A stretch of 64,000 nucleotides of DNA from Corydoras sp. C115 (GCA_019802505.1 JAFMOC010000009.1:7730001-7794000); one strand, 5' to 3'. Counted from the stretch's first letter, positions 43,978-56,448 are shown. Notes: generated by a model not told the origin, from the sequence alone. Made by a program: numbers and translations.

Positions 43978-44335
43978 CGTTCCTCAGACATGCCGTGATT
44001 CAATCAGAGCCGTCATCAGGATTCAATTCAGTGTTGATTTTTAGAGCCAACGATTCGATTACATTCCATTCGATTTGATTCAATCCAATACAATTTGATT
44101 TGATTTGATTCAATATGATTTTTTTTATATCAAATCTATTAAGTTTCAAAAGTTCGAATCCCAATCTGGGTGGAGTTTGCATGTTCTCCCGGTGTGGGTT
44201 TCCTCTGGGTTCTCCGGTTTCCTCTCACAGTCTAAAAACATGGATTTAAGGTAAATTGAATTCTCCAAATTGCCCCATATAGTGTGTGTTTGTCTGTGTT
44301 AGTGAGTGTGTGCCCAGTGATAGATTTGTGCCCAT
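43978..44335 (+). repeat. Segmental repeat copy 2 with headless V-SINE
   Basis: Same order as copy 1, but with about 60 extra bases rich in GATTCGAT/GATTTGATT between the flank and 'tattaagtttcaaaagttc'. The V-SINE starts at the same internal base, so the pair arose by duplication after that SINE had lost its head. Confidence 0.82.
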
Positions 44336-44649
44336 ATATATGTATGTGTGTATATTTATTATGTGTGTATATACAGTATATTAAAGATTATATATTATAT
44401 TTTATTATATTTTAAAGAGCACAATCAGATATGAAATCAGCCATGACGTAGTGTTCCATATGAATCACTGTACCACTGTTTGGTTCTTCTGTGTTTTTAC
44501 GCATCAGCAGTGTTCTCCTGATGCTTAAACACTCGCCGACACTTTTTACAGTTTGCGTTTGGCTTTGAGGGCGTGGTGGGCGTGGCAGCTGAGGCGTAGA
44601 CGAACTAAAAGACGGCAATGTAAACACCGTGATCGACACTTGCGGACGC
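44336..44649. other. AT-rich intronic sequence
   Basis: TATA-rich patch at 44336-44420, then single-copy DNA. Confidence 0.4.
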
Positions 44650-44772
44650 ATCGATACATTGAATCATATAATCGATACATCGAATCATATAATCGATACA
44701 TTGACTCATATAATCGATACATACAATCATATAATCGATACATCGAATCATATAATCGATACATTGATTCGA
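44650..44772. repeat. 21-bp tandem repeat, about six copies
   Basis: Unit ATCGATACATNGAATCATATA; steps are 21 bp. Each unit contains the palindrome ATCGAT. Similar GATTCGATT motifs lie at 44050-44100, so both may belong to one decayed element. Confidence 0.88.
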
Positions 44773-45366
44773 ATCAATTAACATTTCCAGCCCTGTTAGC
44801 TGAACTGAGGACCTGGAACCCGCCTGTCCTCAGAACCCGTCTCTGTAGTACAGTACAGAACGGTCCGCTGCCATTAGCTATGTGCTGACACGGATGAGTT
44901 TATTGCTAATTACGGCGCGGAATCAAAATGTTTCAGGCGCGGCCATCATCGCAGCAATATTATTTCAGAATTTTAATTAAGTTGCGTATTAAAAAAAAAA
45001 AAAGAGCTGCTAATTAGTTTAGCCCTATCAAACTCCACGCAGTGATTACAAACAAAGGGGCAATTTAGTCCCGGAGACCGTGATGACGACCGGGTCACGC
45101 TCGCTCGCTCGCTCGGCTCGGCTCGGCGTCGAGTGGCTACAATGCACTGAACCGACACGCCGCGTTCTCATAGGCCAGAGCGAGCGTTTTAATAAGTCGC
45201 AGGGTGGAGAACGTGAGCAGAACGTTTGCGGAACGGCGCCTTCGTTTCGCCGCTCAGTCGTTGAAATGGGCTCAATTAGACTAAAGACTGTAATTAGGCT
45301 GTGGATGCCTGATTGAGGTTGGGAGGAACAAAAGCTCAATTTCAGTCAATGATAAAACCACGGCGG

Positions 45367-45405
<39 letters not shown>

Positions 45406-45868
45406 CGAGTGGAGTCTTTAAGATGGATGAGGGTTCGGTAACAGAGTCACACTTCTTATCAGCGGTGCTGGCCTGCTCTGTATCAGTCACATGATGCTAT
45501 CGGCGAGGGCAGCCGGCGCGCCGCCGTTATCTGCATACGAAGTGGGAGAGCGGATCCGCCGCAGAACGTCAGTTTGCAAAAAGTACGAGAACGAGCTCGG
45601 CGGCGGGGTCGGCGCCATTAAAAACGACAGGGCGTGTGTGTGTGTGTTGTGTAGCATTAATCAGGGTGTGTATGGGTTTGTTGTGTAGCGTTAATCAGGG
45701 TGTGTATGGGTTTGTGTTAGCGGACACGTCGTTATACGTCGGCGTGCTCAGTGGGCATTGGTTCTAAACTAAATTGTGTGTTCTTGTGAATGTTCTATTA
45801 TTTTGACGAACTAATTCTCATTCGGGGGTAAACTGATGTAAACGCCTCCCCTTTTGCACCAGTTCAGA
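44773..45868. other. Mostly unique intronic sequence with CA tract
   Basis: (CA)n at 45368-45403 and a short TTAATCAGGGTGTGTATGGG direct repeat near 45660 and 45690. 44860-45080 is repeat-free with several TAATTA-type motifs. Confidence 0.4.

Positions 45869-45939
<71 letters not shown>
45869..45939. repeat. Compound (CA)n(TA)n microsatellite
   Basis: About 15 CA then about 20 TA units, directly before a V-SINE head. Confidence 0.95.
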
Positions 45940-45943
<4 letters not shown>

Positions 45944-46406
45944 GGTTGGCATGTTCTCCTCTCAGCGCTAGGGATTCCCGGTTCGAATCCCCATCTGGGT
46001 GGAGTTTCCATGTTCTCACTTGTCTGCGTGGGTTTCCTTCGGGTACTCCGTGAGTGTGTGTGTGTTCAGTGATAGATTGGCGTCCTGTCCTGGGTGTATC
46101 TGCCCAGTGCCTGAAATGTCCCCTGGATGGGCATGGGGAACCCCCCCTGCGACCCTAGTATAGGATAAAGCAGAAGATAGGTTAGATATCCATCCATTAT
46201 CACTGGACACACACTTACTCACACAGACACACTCTATATGGGGCAATTTGGAGAATTCAGTTGACCTTGAATCCAAATTTTTGGACTGTGGGAGGAAACC
46301 GGAGAACCAGGAAGAAACCCACGCACACACGGGGGAAAGTTGAAACTCCACCCGGACCAGGATCTGAGAGGAGAACATGCTAAACCACTAAACCACCGTG
46401 TCGCAC
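45940..46406. mobile_element. Inverted pair of V-SINEs
   Basis: 45940-46180 is a + copy with a core deletion (GGTACTCCGTGAGTG). 46190-46406 is a reverse copy lacking its 3' half, where CCATCCATTATC jumps to ACTGGACAC. The two are tail-to-tail. Confidence 0.83.
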
Positions 46407-47485
46407 TTCATATTTGATCTTTTTTAAGTTGAATTTAGCTCCAAATTGTTTTACGCATTAGGAATTAACATACATTTTCCTGTACGGAGTGGTTATTATG
46501 GGCTGTACGATGTCGAGCAACACCATATATAATCATGAGGTTGGATTGCAACCTGTATGACCAGAACGCTGACATTTTAATTGCCCCATTTTATTTGCCC
46601 CGTTCTGAGCGGCGTGAGCGTCCTGAACGCCGAGGCGTGCTCTCGTTCTGAACGGTGCGGTGGATTTCCGGCGGCAGTGAGTTGCGTTACCTTTTCCCTA
46701 ATGATTAAATGTTTTACTGGCGTCACGTTTATGGCTCTTGCCGCTGTTATAAGGTGTTAAACAATTGCCCCACTACGTTCCTTATTCACTGTTATTGGAT
46801 TGAGCGAGCAGACAAACAGGATTTACGGAATTAAAACGGCCTCGGAAACGCAATATTCCTGTGAACACGCGAAGCGGCGTCCTCATTTTGATGCAGACGC
46901 CTAAATATGTCAGCAGGACACTTTCTCACTCGCTAATAAGTGTTCGAAAAGGTTGGGGGGGAAAAATATATATATATATATGTATACTGCTATTTTTTCA
47001 TATCAATTACCTTTATTCCTGTAGGGAGATGAAAAGCCCATGCCTCGGTTCCCTCGTGGTTCTGCAATTACACCTCGCTCGGTTAGGTATCTAATTTATT
47101 TGCAGGGAGATAAAGCAATAGCTTTCTAACATCAATTAGATCACAGCTGGCAATAAAGGCACAAAAAAACAACAATTTCCCATGAAACCTGATCGGCTTC
47201 GGCGGGGCTGGAGGTTCTAAAGTGAAACGTCCACGCCCCCGAAAGCTCGACGCTCGTGGATGTTCTCCTGACGCGGTCCCAAATCGCTTAAAGTCCTATT
47301 AATACCGGGACTGGGTTTTAATTTAAGGTGTTCTGCGTTCTGCAGTGCGGTCTCCGGTGGGACTCGCTGAACGAGGTGTTTACATAAAACCAGGGTTCTG
47401 CTGTTAGGTGAGCGAGACCCAAAAAAACCCTATAAACCCTCACTGTTCCAGGGTTGCCATGTCATGATTGGCTCCACACCATGAC
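46407..47485. other. Unique intronic sequence, candidate regulatory
   Basis: Largely repeat-free apart from a TA tract at 46967-46982. 47025-47170 has the look of a conserved non-coding element (AATTAGATCACAGCTGGCAA, E-box CAGCTG), but this cannot be tested here. Confidence 0.4.
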
Positions 47486-47812
47486 ATCCATCCATTATCT
47501 TCAGCTTTATCCTCTATTAGGGTCATGGGGGGGGGTTCCCCGTGCCCATCCAGGGGAGAACGTTTCAGGTGCTGGGCAGATACACCCAGGACAGGATGCC
47601 AATCTATCACTGGACACACACTCACTCACTCAAACAGACAATATAGGGGCAATTTAGATGGTAGCGATTTAAAAGTCACTTCACCTTGAATCCAAGTGTT
47701 TGGACTGTGGGAGGAAACCGGAGAACCCGGAGAAAGCCCACACAGACACAGGGAGGACATGGAAACTCCACCCAGATTGGGATTGGTACCCGGATCCCCA
47801 GCTCTGAGAGGT
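47486..47812 (-). mobile_element. V-SINE, head truncated
   Basis: Reverse copy from CATCCATTATCTTCAGC, with an AATTTAGATGGTAGCG disruption, ending at 'cccagctctgagagg'. Confidence 0.84.
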
Positions 47813-49144
47813 TGATGATTGATTATTGATGTCATGTGACCGCTGCTGTACTTTGTGGTGGGACATCTTCCCGTCCTTTCATCTCAGAGACATTTCCGTC
47901 CACAGAACTCTGCCCCCTGGTGGTTCTCTGTCGTTGTTTGGTACGGTCTCAGGTGATCAGCTGGACGTACTCGAACCAGCCCGCCTGGCAGGATGTTGGC
48001 ATGTTCTTCCCGTGTCCATGTGGTTTCCCACTTTAAAATGCGTCTGAATATGGCGGCAGCATGTAGGTGGGTTTAATTAATTTAATTAATATAAAAATCA
48101 GGACGTGGAAACTTCGTTCAGGAACATCTGGCAGAAATCAGGGCTGACTGTCGTCCGTGTTTCAGGTCAGTGTTCCGTCGCCGTGGCAGATGGCAGGGAC
48201 GTGGTGCTGGCCAAGAATGGACCTCACAAACACTGAGGGCCGATGGTCTTGAAAAATCATGGTTCTATGCTTTCGGATGCGGCGGAACGTCCGTGCGAGC
48301 CGAGCGCCGAGCTGTGTGGGTCGCAGCCGGACGTTGTGTGTGTGATGTCATGATATATATTCAACAGAATGGTTTGGGTTTAGGAATAATAAAACCCATC
48401 GTTCTGTACTGTCTGCGATGAGAGCAGATGGCGGCGCCACCCTCCTGCCATCATGAGACAGGGCGCCAACATTGCTGCGGTAACAGGACATCGAAATCTG
48501 CAGTGAAACCAAGTACAATAATTAAAAAAGCATACAGTGAAAATATAAATAGCAGCCAATGAACCGAGAGTGTGATCCTGTCCCTATATCACCCTCATTC
48601 TGCATTAATGTATTTATGCAAAAAAACTCTAAATCCAGCGTCATGAATATACAAGCTTTAAGGATTTGAACCTTTATGAACTGATTTAGTTATAGAATTC
48701 GATTCGGGGTGAATAACTGTACTGTGTTTTAATTCAGACCTGAACGTGGAGGACATCGTCCTCTGATCTTATCGATGAACAAGCAAAATATATATAAAAA
48801 AATAATAAAAACCACCCCGATATCGTGCCAAATATCGTGACTTTACGCCTTTATTAATTGTGAAGGATAAAATTTAGTTAGTAAAAAATGGGCAATTTAT
48901 TAATAGAAAACAAACTTAATGAATTACCACTAATTAATTAATTTATTGATACATTTTTTAATTGATTCATGTGTTGTCATCGACGATGAACAATTGTGCA
49001 AAGATTCATCTTAATCGGATAACGGGAAGTGGGGGAAATGGCATTTCCAAATTATAATAATAATAAATATAATACTACTACTAATAATAATAAATACAAT
49101 ACTTATAATGATAATAATAATAATAAAATATATAATAACAATAG
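47813..49144. other. Unique intronic sequence, AT-rich to the right
   Basis: A short V-SINE-like piece (GGCATGTTCTTCCCGTGTCC) at 47998-48017. 49050-49140 is an ATA/ATAATA-rich tract. No gene. Confidence 0.45.
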
Positions 49145-49488
49145 GGTGGCTTAGTGGTGGCTTCTCAGCACTAGGGATTCCTGGTTCGAATCCCCATCTG
49201 GGTGGAGTTTCCATGTTCTCCCCGTGTCTGCGTGGGTTTCCTCCGGGTTCTCCGGTTTCCTCCCACAGTCCAAAAACATGGATCAAGTCAATTGAATTCT
49301 CCAAATTGCCCCATATAGAGTGTGTCTGTGTGTGTGAGTGTGTGCCCAGCGATGGATTGGCGCCCTGTCCTGGGTCTATCTGCCCAGCGCCCGAGACGTT
49401 CTCCCCTGGATGGGCATGGGGAACCCCACCGCGACCCTAATAGAGGATAAAGCGGGAGATAATGAATGAATCAATGAATGAATAATAA
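49145..49488 (+). mobile_element. V-SINE subfamily A, head shortened
   Basis: GGTGGCTTAGTGGTGGC, then B box and a full core, 'gaccctaatagaggataaag' and a GAAT tail. It is inserted in ATA-rich DNA. Confidence 0.88.
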
Positions 49489-49565
49489 CAATAAGTATTA
49501 TTATTATAATAATTAAAAATATCATGATACTACTACTAATAATAATAATAATTAAAATATCTTAC

Positions 49566-49800
49566 GCTAGGGTCGCAGCGTCCAACGGAGAATGTTTCAG
49601 GAGCTGGGTAGATACACCCAGGACAGGATGCCAATCTATCACTGGACAGACACACACTCTATGGGGCAATTTAGAGCATTCAATTCACCTTGTTTTCCAT
49701 GTTTTTGGACTGTGGGAGGAAACCGGAGAACCCGGAGGAAACCCATGTGGACACGTGGAGAAGTGCTGAGAGGAGAACATGCTAAGCCACCATGCTGCCC
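49566..49800 (-). mobile_element. V-SINE with deletions
   Basis: Reverse copy; the B-box region is deleted ('cgtggagaagtgctgagagg'). It ends 'taagccaccatgctgccc'. Confidence 0.82.
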
Positions 49801-50379
49801 TTACTCTAAATAGATGAATCTATTGCATCAACCCTCCGTTGGTACGAATGAGAGTTTGGTGAAGCTTTCGGAGTTTGTGACGTGTTTGGCGGCTCGGTTC
49901 TCGTACGGCTTGTCAGCGATGTTCTACGTTCCCTCCGTTCAGTTAACTGGCCTTTCAGCCAAAGTCAGCGAACTACTTTGTAAAGGCGTGCGTGTCGCGC
50001 ATCAAGCTGCCACCGCATTAGATATTCATGAGCGATGCGTGCTGGTGGAGTTGTTGGCGGTAAAAGCCCGGACAGCTGGAGATCACTTTGTGCTAAGTGC
50101 TGCATCCTGTCTTTCCTTTGCGATGTCTTTGCGTTTACTTTTCACGCCGATCACGATGCGCAAAACACGACGAGTCACGACCTCGGCTTCCGAACGCACA
50201 ACTTTATTCCTCTTCATGTGATGTGCAGGTTTTGGATTCCACCAAAAAGCCAGAAGCACGAAGACGACGTCACGCAATTACTATTTATTTAATTAAATGC
50301 ATTGAATGACACGGTCACATGGTCACCAGATAGACTGACGTGCCGGAGCTTACGGTGTGAGGGGGGGTAGAGGGCCACA
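49801..50379. other. Unique intronic sequence with a 135-codon open frame
   Basis: An ATG-started frame at 49814-50221 (+) is free of repeats. Its product is moderately hydrophobic and matches no family I recognise. No splice signals or upstream promoter were identified, so it is more likely a chance frame or a conserved non-coding block than a gene. Confidence 0.3.
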
Positions 50380-50863
50380 GTTCAAGTAAGTTCAAGTCAT
50401 TTATTCATAGAGCGCTTCTTTTACAATCGTACATCGTCACAAAGCAGCTTTACAGAGTTATAAACCTTTAAACCCCCAAAGAGCAAGACCAAGAGACAGC
50501 GGCAAGACAAAACTCCCTGTTATGTTGATGTTTTAAGATAGAAACCTTGTGAGGACTGAAGCTCAGTGGAGCATAAACAGTGTAGGACAGCCATGTACAG
50601 ATTGTGTGGTGATCATGTGACCTGTATTTAACAATTGAAAATTATATAAGTCCATTGAGGACGTCCTGCAGGACGGTCCAATAGAACTCCAGATCCAATA
50701 GAACTTCTTCCTTAAAATAATAACATAACAGGGAGTTTGGTCTTGCTGCTGTCTCTTGGTCTTGCTCTTTGGGGTTTTAAAGGTTTATAATTCTGTAAAG
50801 CTGCTTTGTGACGATGTACTATTGTAAAAAAACGCTATATAAATAAATAACTTGAACTTGAAC
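50380..50863. mobile_element. Fold-back (long inverted repeat) element, complete
   Basis: Left arm 50380-50538 and right arm 50706-50863 are reverse complements with about 90% agreement by eye, both starting GTTCAAGT at the outer ends. The spacer is about 167 bp and includes 'gtgtaggacagccatgtac'. No coding capacity. Halves of the family lie at 2137, 6775, 30190 and 51780. A non-autonomous DNA element or MITE is likely; the superfamily is undetermined. Confidence 0.82.
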
Positions 50864-51779
50864 GTTGGTTCGTGCCTCTTGTCTTACAGCATGAAGGTCC
50901 GGGGTTCGATTTCTGGTTGGTGATTTAAAAAAAAAAAAAGCACATTTTAAAAACACGTCAATCCTGTGACTGTCTTGATGCTGCTGGATGTTAACATCTT
51001 AAAATCAAGGCGACTGTATTTTAATGTTTTGTGGCAGATTAATTCATTTTCATAGTGGTCTGAAGTCGTTTCCGTTCGATTTTGGATGCCGTGTACCTCC
51101 CACGCCATTATGTTTGTTCCCTCGTTATATTAGCTGAGCTTTTAAAACACATTGATGTTAATTAATGGATGGAAACACTTTACTGTTGCCGTTTCTTTTA
51201 CTTCTTTTCTTTTACGGTTGTTCCGTTTGAGAAGCGCAGCGTCTGGTTTGGTTAATTCGGTTCACTCGTTGGCTTCAGAGGTGAGTGCATTAGTGAGTTC
51301 AGCTCTCTGTAAAGCAATTATCTTAATGTTTAGGATGTATCGGTCCCGCGTGAGCCCTCGTTAACCGGACGATATAGACTGCTTCCTGTTATCAGATAGC
51401 TTTTGCGGTTTCATTGCAATGAGCAGGTGAGCAGCTGAAAGAAGGTTCGACTGATGAGAATTTAAAAAAAAAACTAAGACTCTATTTCTTTTACATAATA
51501 AAATAAATTGCTTTTAATTTGGCTCCACTGTTTGGTTTTTAAATAATTGTTGTAAGACTTTGATTTGGGTTTTGGTTCTTTGGACTGTAATCATAAACTG
51601 GAGAGGTGCATTTTCTAAAGAGAAAGTGAGAGAGAGAGCAGCGTGGTCGTACAAGACAGAAAAAGCATTACAGCGAACGAGGCAAAAAACTGGGCGTGGC
51701 CGTGTTGGGTTGGAACCGGGATTTCTATCGGACTGGCGGTCCTGCGGGAGGCCCTCAATGGAGTTTTCCAATTGTTAAA
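50864..51779. other. Unique intronic sequence
   Basis: A run near 50925 and 51462; otherwise single-copy with no gene. Confidence 0.4.
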
Positions 51780-52012
51780 TACGGGTCACATGATCACCAC
51801 ACTATCTGTACATGGCTGTCCTACACTGTTGATGCTGAAGGAGGACAAATTCCCCACCGAGCATCGGTCCTCACAAGGTTTATTCCTAAAGATATCAACA
51901 TAACAGGGAGTTTTGTCTTGCCGCTGTCTCTTGGTCTTGCTCTTTGGGGGTTTAAAGGTTTATAACTCTGTAAAGCTGCTTTGTGACCATGTACTGTTGT
52001 AGATTGTAAATT
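51780..52012. mobile_element. Fold-back repeat, right half with spacer
   Basis: 'gtcacatgatcaccacac', 'tgtacatggctgtcctacac', 'ataacagggagttttgtc' and 'gtaaagctgctttgtgacc'. It lacks the extreme GTTCAAG end. Confidence 0.78.
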
Positions 52013-52850
52013 GTGCGAGAAGAACGGGAGACAAAAACGGTGGAATAATAAAAATTGGATACCATTCGTGTGATAGTCGTATACGATGATCACACTGATG
52101 ATGTGAAGCCATGAACTCGTAATTTGTTGGGGGTTTATTTTGGCCCCTTTTGAAAGTGAAGGGATGCATTTTGTGGAACTTTTGTTTGCAGAAATCTGCT
52201 GGTGGAGGCCGTGAAGTCATAACCTCGCTGTGGGACTATGAACCTCACGCTGGCTTTTATGCACAGGTTCTCCGTTTTGTAGCTAAATGTGCTCGGAACC
52301 CAGAGGTGGAGATTCCTGCTGTAGAAATTCAGAGTCTGAGGGCGATGAAGTCGAGCAGAAAGCCCGGTGTGACAAGCCACGGCTCAGCCGAGCAGATTGG
52401 CGTATCCCTGGGTGTTTGTGGTATGTGGATCACGGTGCGAGGTCTAATTCGGTCGGGCGCTGTGCGTGGGCCGCACGGCCGTCTCCGGAATCCTGCGACA
52501 CCTCGGCTCTGCCGGACCCAGAGGATCGATACGGAACGTCGCCTTTATCTTTATTTCTTTAATCACGCTGGTTGTTTAGATCCTGGCGGCTGTCTCCGGA
52601 GGGGATGAGGCTGAAGATTTCTTTGCCCCCTCGTCCCGATTCATCAGCCGGGTCGTTTATATGCCGGTTGTTTTGCCGATTCGGTGTAAAGTATTCAATA
52701 ATTTCATTAAAAAGTCATCTGAAGGCTTCTGGTTTTTAATATGTACGTTGCAGACCACTCCTGGTTGGCTCTGCTGAACCCCCCCCCCCACCAAGGCCAC
52801 ATGTCTCAAATCACATGGTGCAGGTTTGACAGATTCGACACCGACACCAA
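52013..52850. other. Unique intronic sequence
   Basis: Single-copy. The frame at 52150-52608 opens with GTG and has no domain. Confidence 0.4.
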
Positions 52851-53165
52851 CATCCATCCATGCATCCATTATCCTCTGCTTTATCCTCTACTAGGGTCAT
52901 GGGGGTGTTCTCCATGCCCATCCAGGGGAGAACATTTTGGGCGCTGGGCAGATACACCCAGGACACGACGTCAATCTATCCCTGGACACACACTCACTCA
53001 CACAGACACACTCTATATGGGGCAATTTGACCTTGATCCATGTTTTTTGGATTGTGGGAGGAAGCTGGAGAACCCGGAGAAAGCCCACACGGACACGGGG
53101 AGAACATTGAAACTCCACCCAGATTGGGATTCAAACCTGCTAACCACTAAGCCACCGTGCCGCCC
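52851..53165 (-). mobile_element. V-SINE
   Basis: Reverse copy from CATCCATCCATGCATCC to 'aagccaccgtgccgccc', with the B-box region deleted ('ttcaaacctgctaaccac'). Confidence 0.86.
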
Positions 53166-53166
53166 T

Positions 53167-53309
53167 TTATGGTAACAGTACGCCAGTCAATCACATTGGC
53201 CCGCCCACATTCATAAGCAGTTTGAATGTAACGTACATTTAAATGAGATGTGATTCAGGTCCGGGCGCGTGGCCAAGCACCAGTTTTGGGAATAGAGAGA
53301 GAGAGAGAT
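53167..53309 (+). repeat. Direct repeat copy 1 (about 130 bp) ending in GA tract
   Basis: 'ggtaacagtacgccagtc', 'ataagcagtttgaatgtaac', 'gtggccaagcaccagttttg' and (GA)n. Its partner is at 54137-54264, about 970 bp downstream. Confidence 0.85.
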
Positions 53310-54136
53310 AGAGAGAGTATATAAAGAGTAAGTAAGGACTATAAAGCTCAGAATGACTTAAGAAGTTGCTCTGACTATTTGGAACACTCCATGAGTTCTC
53401 CAGTTGACCTAGCTGCCACTCTTTATTAGTTTTCTCAGCCTGCGCTGGAGGACTGAATGCTCCACTGACTAACCTGCCATTTCCCCTTTACTTTGTTTTC
53501 ATGCCTTTGATGTTTGACGATGAGGGGATCCTTGTCGTGCCTCTTGACGAACATGCTTGACTTGCATTCTGATTCGCGGAGTCTCGCGGCGTAATTAGCT
53601 TCCCGACATCATCGGCGTGGCGACGCCTCCCCGCATACAGCGTCAGAGTCGCAGTTTAGGAACGACGTCACTTAGCAGCTCGCGGAACCAGAAAAGTGCT
53701 GTCCTGAGTCTTTTGGGTTGGACTCCTGAGACGAACCTGTGTACAGCTGAATTAATATTATGTGGACGTCCCTTTTGAGACAGATTGACTTGAACTGAAC
53801 GCTGTTGGGAATTCTGTGGAATATCAGATCGGTTTAGACAGAAACTCTATGCCGTCGTGTGCGGAGCACCGGTTTTGGGAAAGGTATTTGATCTTACCGT
53901 TCATTCATTTGGTCATTTAGAAGACGCTTTTGTCCAAAGCGATTAACCAAACGAGCAGAGGGCTGGATGCAGCTCTTCCCATCAGTTCCATTAAACGCTG
54001 TGGGGCATTCTAACCTCTCTCTCTCTTTCTCTCTAACTCTGTGCCTTCCCTTTTCACCCTGAACATCCAAAAAAGCATAAAACACATAGAATAATATGTT
54101 CTAATAATAATTAATAATAATTAATATTTGGTCGTG
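53310..54136. other. Unique intronic sequence between direct repeats
   Basis: Contains a third short echo (GCACCGGTTTTGGGAA, 53866-53881) and a reverse family-3 SINE body piece ('gaagacgcttttgtccaaag') at 53921-53940. Confidence 0.45.
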
Positions 54137-54390
<254 letters not shown>

Positions 54391-54394
54391 TCAA

Positions 54395-54537
54395 GTTCCT
54401 GGTTCCAATTCCAATCTGGGTGGAGTGTCCATGGTCTCCCCGTGTCCGCATGGGTTTCCTCCGGGTTCTCTGGTTTCCTCCCACAGTCCAAAAACATGGA
54501 TCGAGGTCAATTGAGTTCTCCAAATTGCCCCATATAG
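54395..54537 (+). mobile_element. V-SINE central fragment
   Basis: Begins near the B box ('tggttccaattccaatctgg') and ends at ATTGCCCCATATAG. Confidence 0.8.
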
Positions 54538-55109
54538 TTTATTGTTGATCTGAAGTTCTCTGTGTCGAGTCCTGCAGTGTGATTAGTGAAATGTCGTGCT
54601 CGGCGCGTTCTGTTGCGTTAGACACGTTCTCGTGAGATGAGGAGGAAAATACTTCATGAAGCTAAAGATCCCGCTCTAGATCCTCTGAACAGATTTCACT
54701 TTCGTATTCGTTTAAAGGGCACACTGTAAGGAAGCAGAGAGGCCCTTTAATTCGATCCCGAGCAGACCCATTATTTATCTCACAATTGATGTCCTCCGGC
54801 GTTTCGGTTCTCCATGCCGAGTCCTGGTTCCGTCAAGCGTGCGCTGAACGGCAGGATTACATCCTTCAGTTTGGAAACGGTGAAGCGGCGAAATCAGAAA
54901 TAAATAAAGAAAACGGAGCGGATCCTCAGCACGGAGCGACTCGGTCACGGCGATGCAAATGAGCCGGTTCTTCATGTCGGAACGCTGATGTCGGCTCTGT
55001 GAGATCCATGCAGATGAGGGAGATGGGACGAGGATGCTTACCGGCTCACGCAGGGGTCACGGGCCGTGATGGTGTGATTTGAAGACGATTCTTCCGTTCT
55101 GTCGTCACT
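54538..55109. other. Unique intronic sequence, candidate regulatory
   Basis: Repeat-free; includes octamer ATGCAAAT at 54953-54960. No gene. Confidence 0.4.
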
Positions 55110-55337
55110 GGGCACGCTGACTCACACAGACAGACACAGACACACTCTATATGGGGCAATTTGGAGAATTCAATTGACCTTCATCCATGTTTTTGGACTG
55201 TGGGAGGAAACCGGAGAACCCGGAAGAAACCCACGCGGACACGGGGAGAACATGGAAACTCCACCCAGATTGGTATTTGAACCTGGGATCCCTAGAGCTG
55301 AGAGGAGAACATGCCACTAAGCCACCTCGCCGCTCCA
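55110..55337 (-). mobile_element. V-SINE 5' half
   Basis: Reverse copy from the GT region ('cacactctatatggggc') to 'aagccacctcgccgctcc'; the 3' half is absent. Confidence 0.83.
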
Positions 55338-55408
55338 TTTACTTTTTTACATTTTTAAAAAATATATTTTTTATTTATTTATTTATTTATTTTTGTGAAA
55401 GAATATAG

Positions 55409-55556
55409 TAGTCAGCGATAGGTTGGCGCCCTATCCTGGATGTGTCTGCCTGGCGCCCCTGGATGGGCATGGGGTTCCCCCCCGCGACCCTAATAGAGGA
55501 TAAAGCGGAAGATAATGAATGAATGAATGAATGAATGAATGAATGAATGAATGAAT
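55409..55556 (+). mobile_element. V-SINE 3' end
   Basis: 'agcgataggttggcgccc' to 'gataaagcggaagataatg' and about ten GAAT units. The opposite orientation to the previous fragment gives another inverted pair across a T-rich spacer. Confidence 0.83.
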
Positions 55557-56070
55557 ATGGATCAGATAATATTACACAAACACGTGCAGCTGGGATTTAC
55601 TCAATCAGAATCCACATTAGAGATAAAAAAAATCCCGAAATATGTCACTCCGTCCACTTTGAAAGCTTTCTCAATGAGAGCGAGAGAGAGAGAGAGAGAG
55701 AGAGAGTGCGAGAGAACCAGAAGCAGAAGCAGATGAAGCATTGTGGTTGAGCCCGTCGAGTGCTTTCGTGACTGGATTCCGGGTCATTGGGTCGTAAATG
55801 GCTGCTTTTGTAAATGGAAATGAGTGTGAATGGCTCAGTGGGGAGAACATGCACATTTGCGGTGGGAGTTAAACGCTTGTCTTTCATGACACTTCAGGAT
55901 TGGCTGCAGGTGATTGGTTTTTATCACCTACGTTCGCTGCTTTAAAAGGTTCATTTGCATCGCAGTTCCGGGACTCAAACGGAACCGTGTCTCAAACCCA
56001 CGTTCCCATTACTGACGGCGGGAAGTCTGCGCGGAACTTCGGGGGGAAAAAAAATACCAAAAAAACCCTC
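55557..56070. other. Unique intronic sequence with GA tract
   Basis: (GA)n at 55682-55706; otherwise single-copy. Confidence 0.4.
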
Positions 56071-56448
56071 CCAAACCCATTTCCATCCATCCATCCATTA
56101 TCTTCTGCTTAATCCTCTGCTAGGGTTGTGGGGGAGGGGGGGGGGGGGGGGGGAGAGAACGTTTCGGGCGCTGGGCAGATACACCCAGGACAGGACTCCA
56201 ATCTATCACTGGACACACACTCACTCACACAAACACACTCTATATGGGGCAATTTGGAGAATTCCATTGACCTTGATCCATGTTTTTTGGACTGTGGGCG
56301 GAAACCGGAGAACCCGGAGGAAACCCACGCGGACACAGGGAGGACATGGAAACTCCACTCAGATTGGGATTCGCACCGGGAATCCCTAGCACTGAGAGGA
56401 GAACATGCCAACCATTAAGCCACCGTGCCGCCCCCCCCAAACCCATTT
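56071..56448 (-). mobile_element. V-SINE with target-site duplication
   Basis: Element 56083-56436 in reverse, full length, with a G run near 56130-56153. It is flanked by CCAAACCCATTT at 56071-56082 and 56437-56448. Confidence 0.92.

Noticed and set aside
52150..52608. 152-codon + strand frame
   Set aside because: Opens with GTG, has no domain, and overlaps equally long frames on the other strand.
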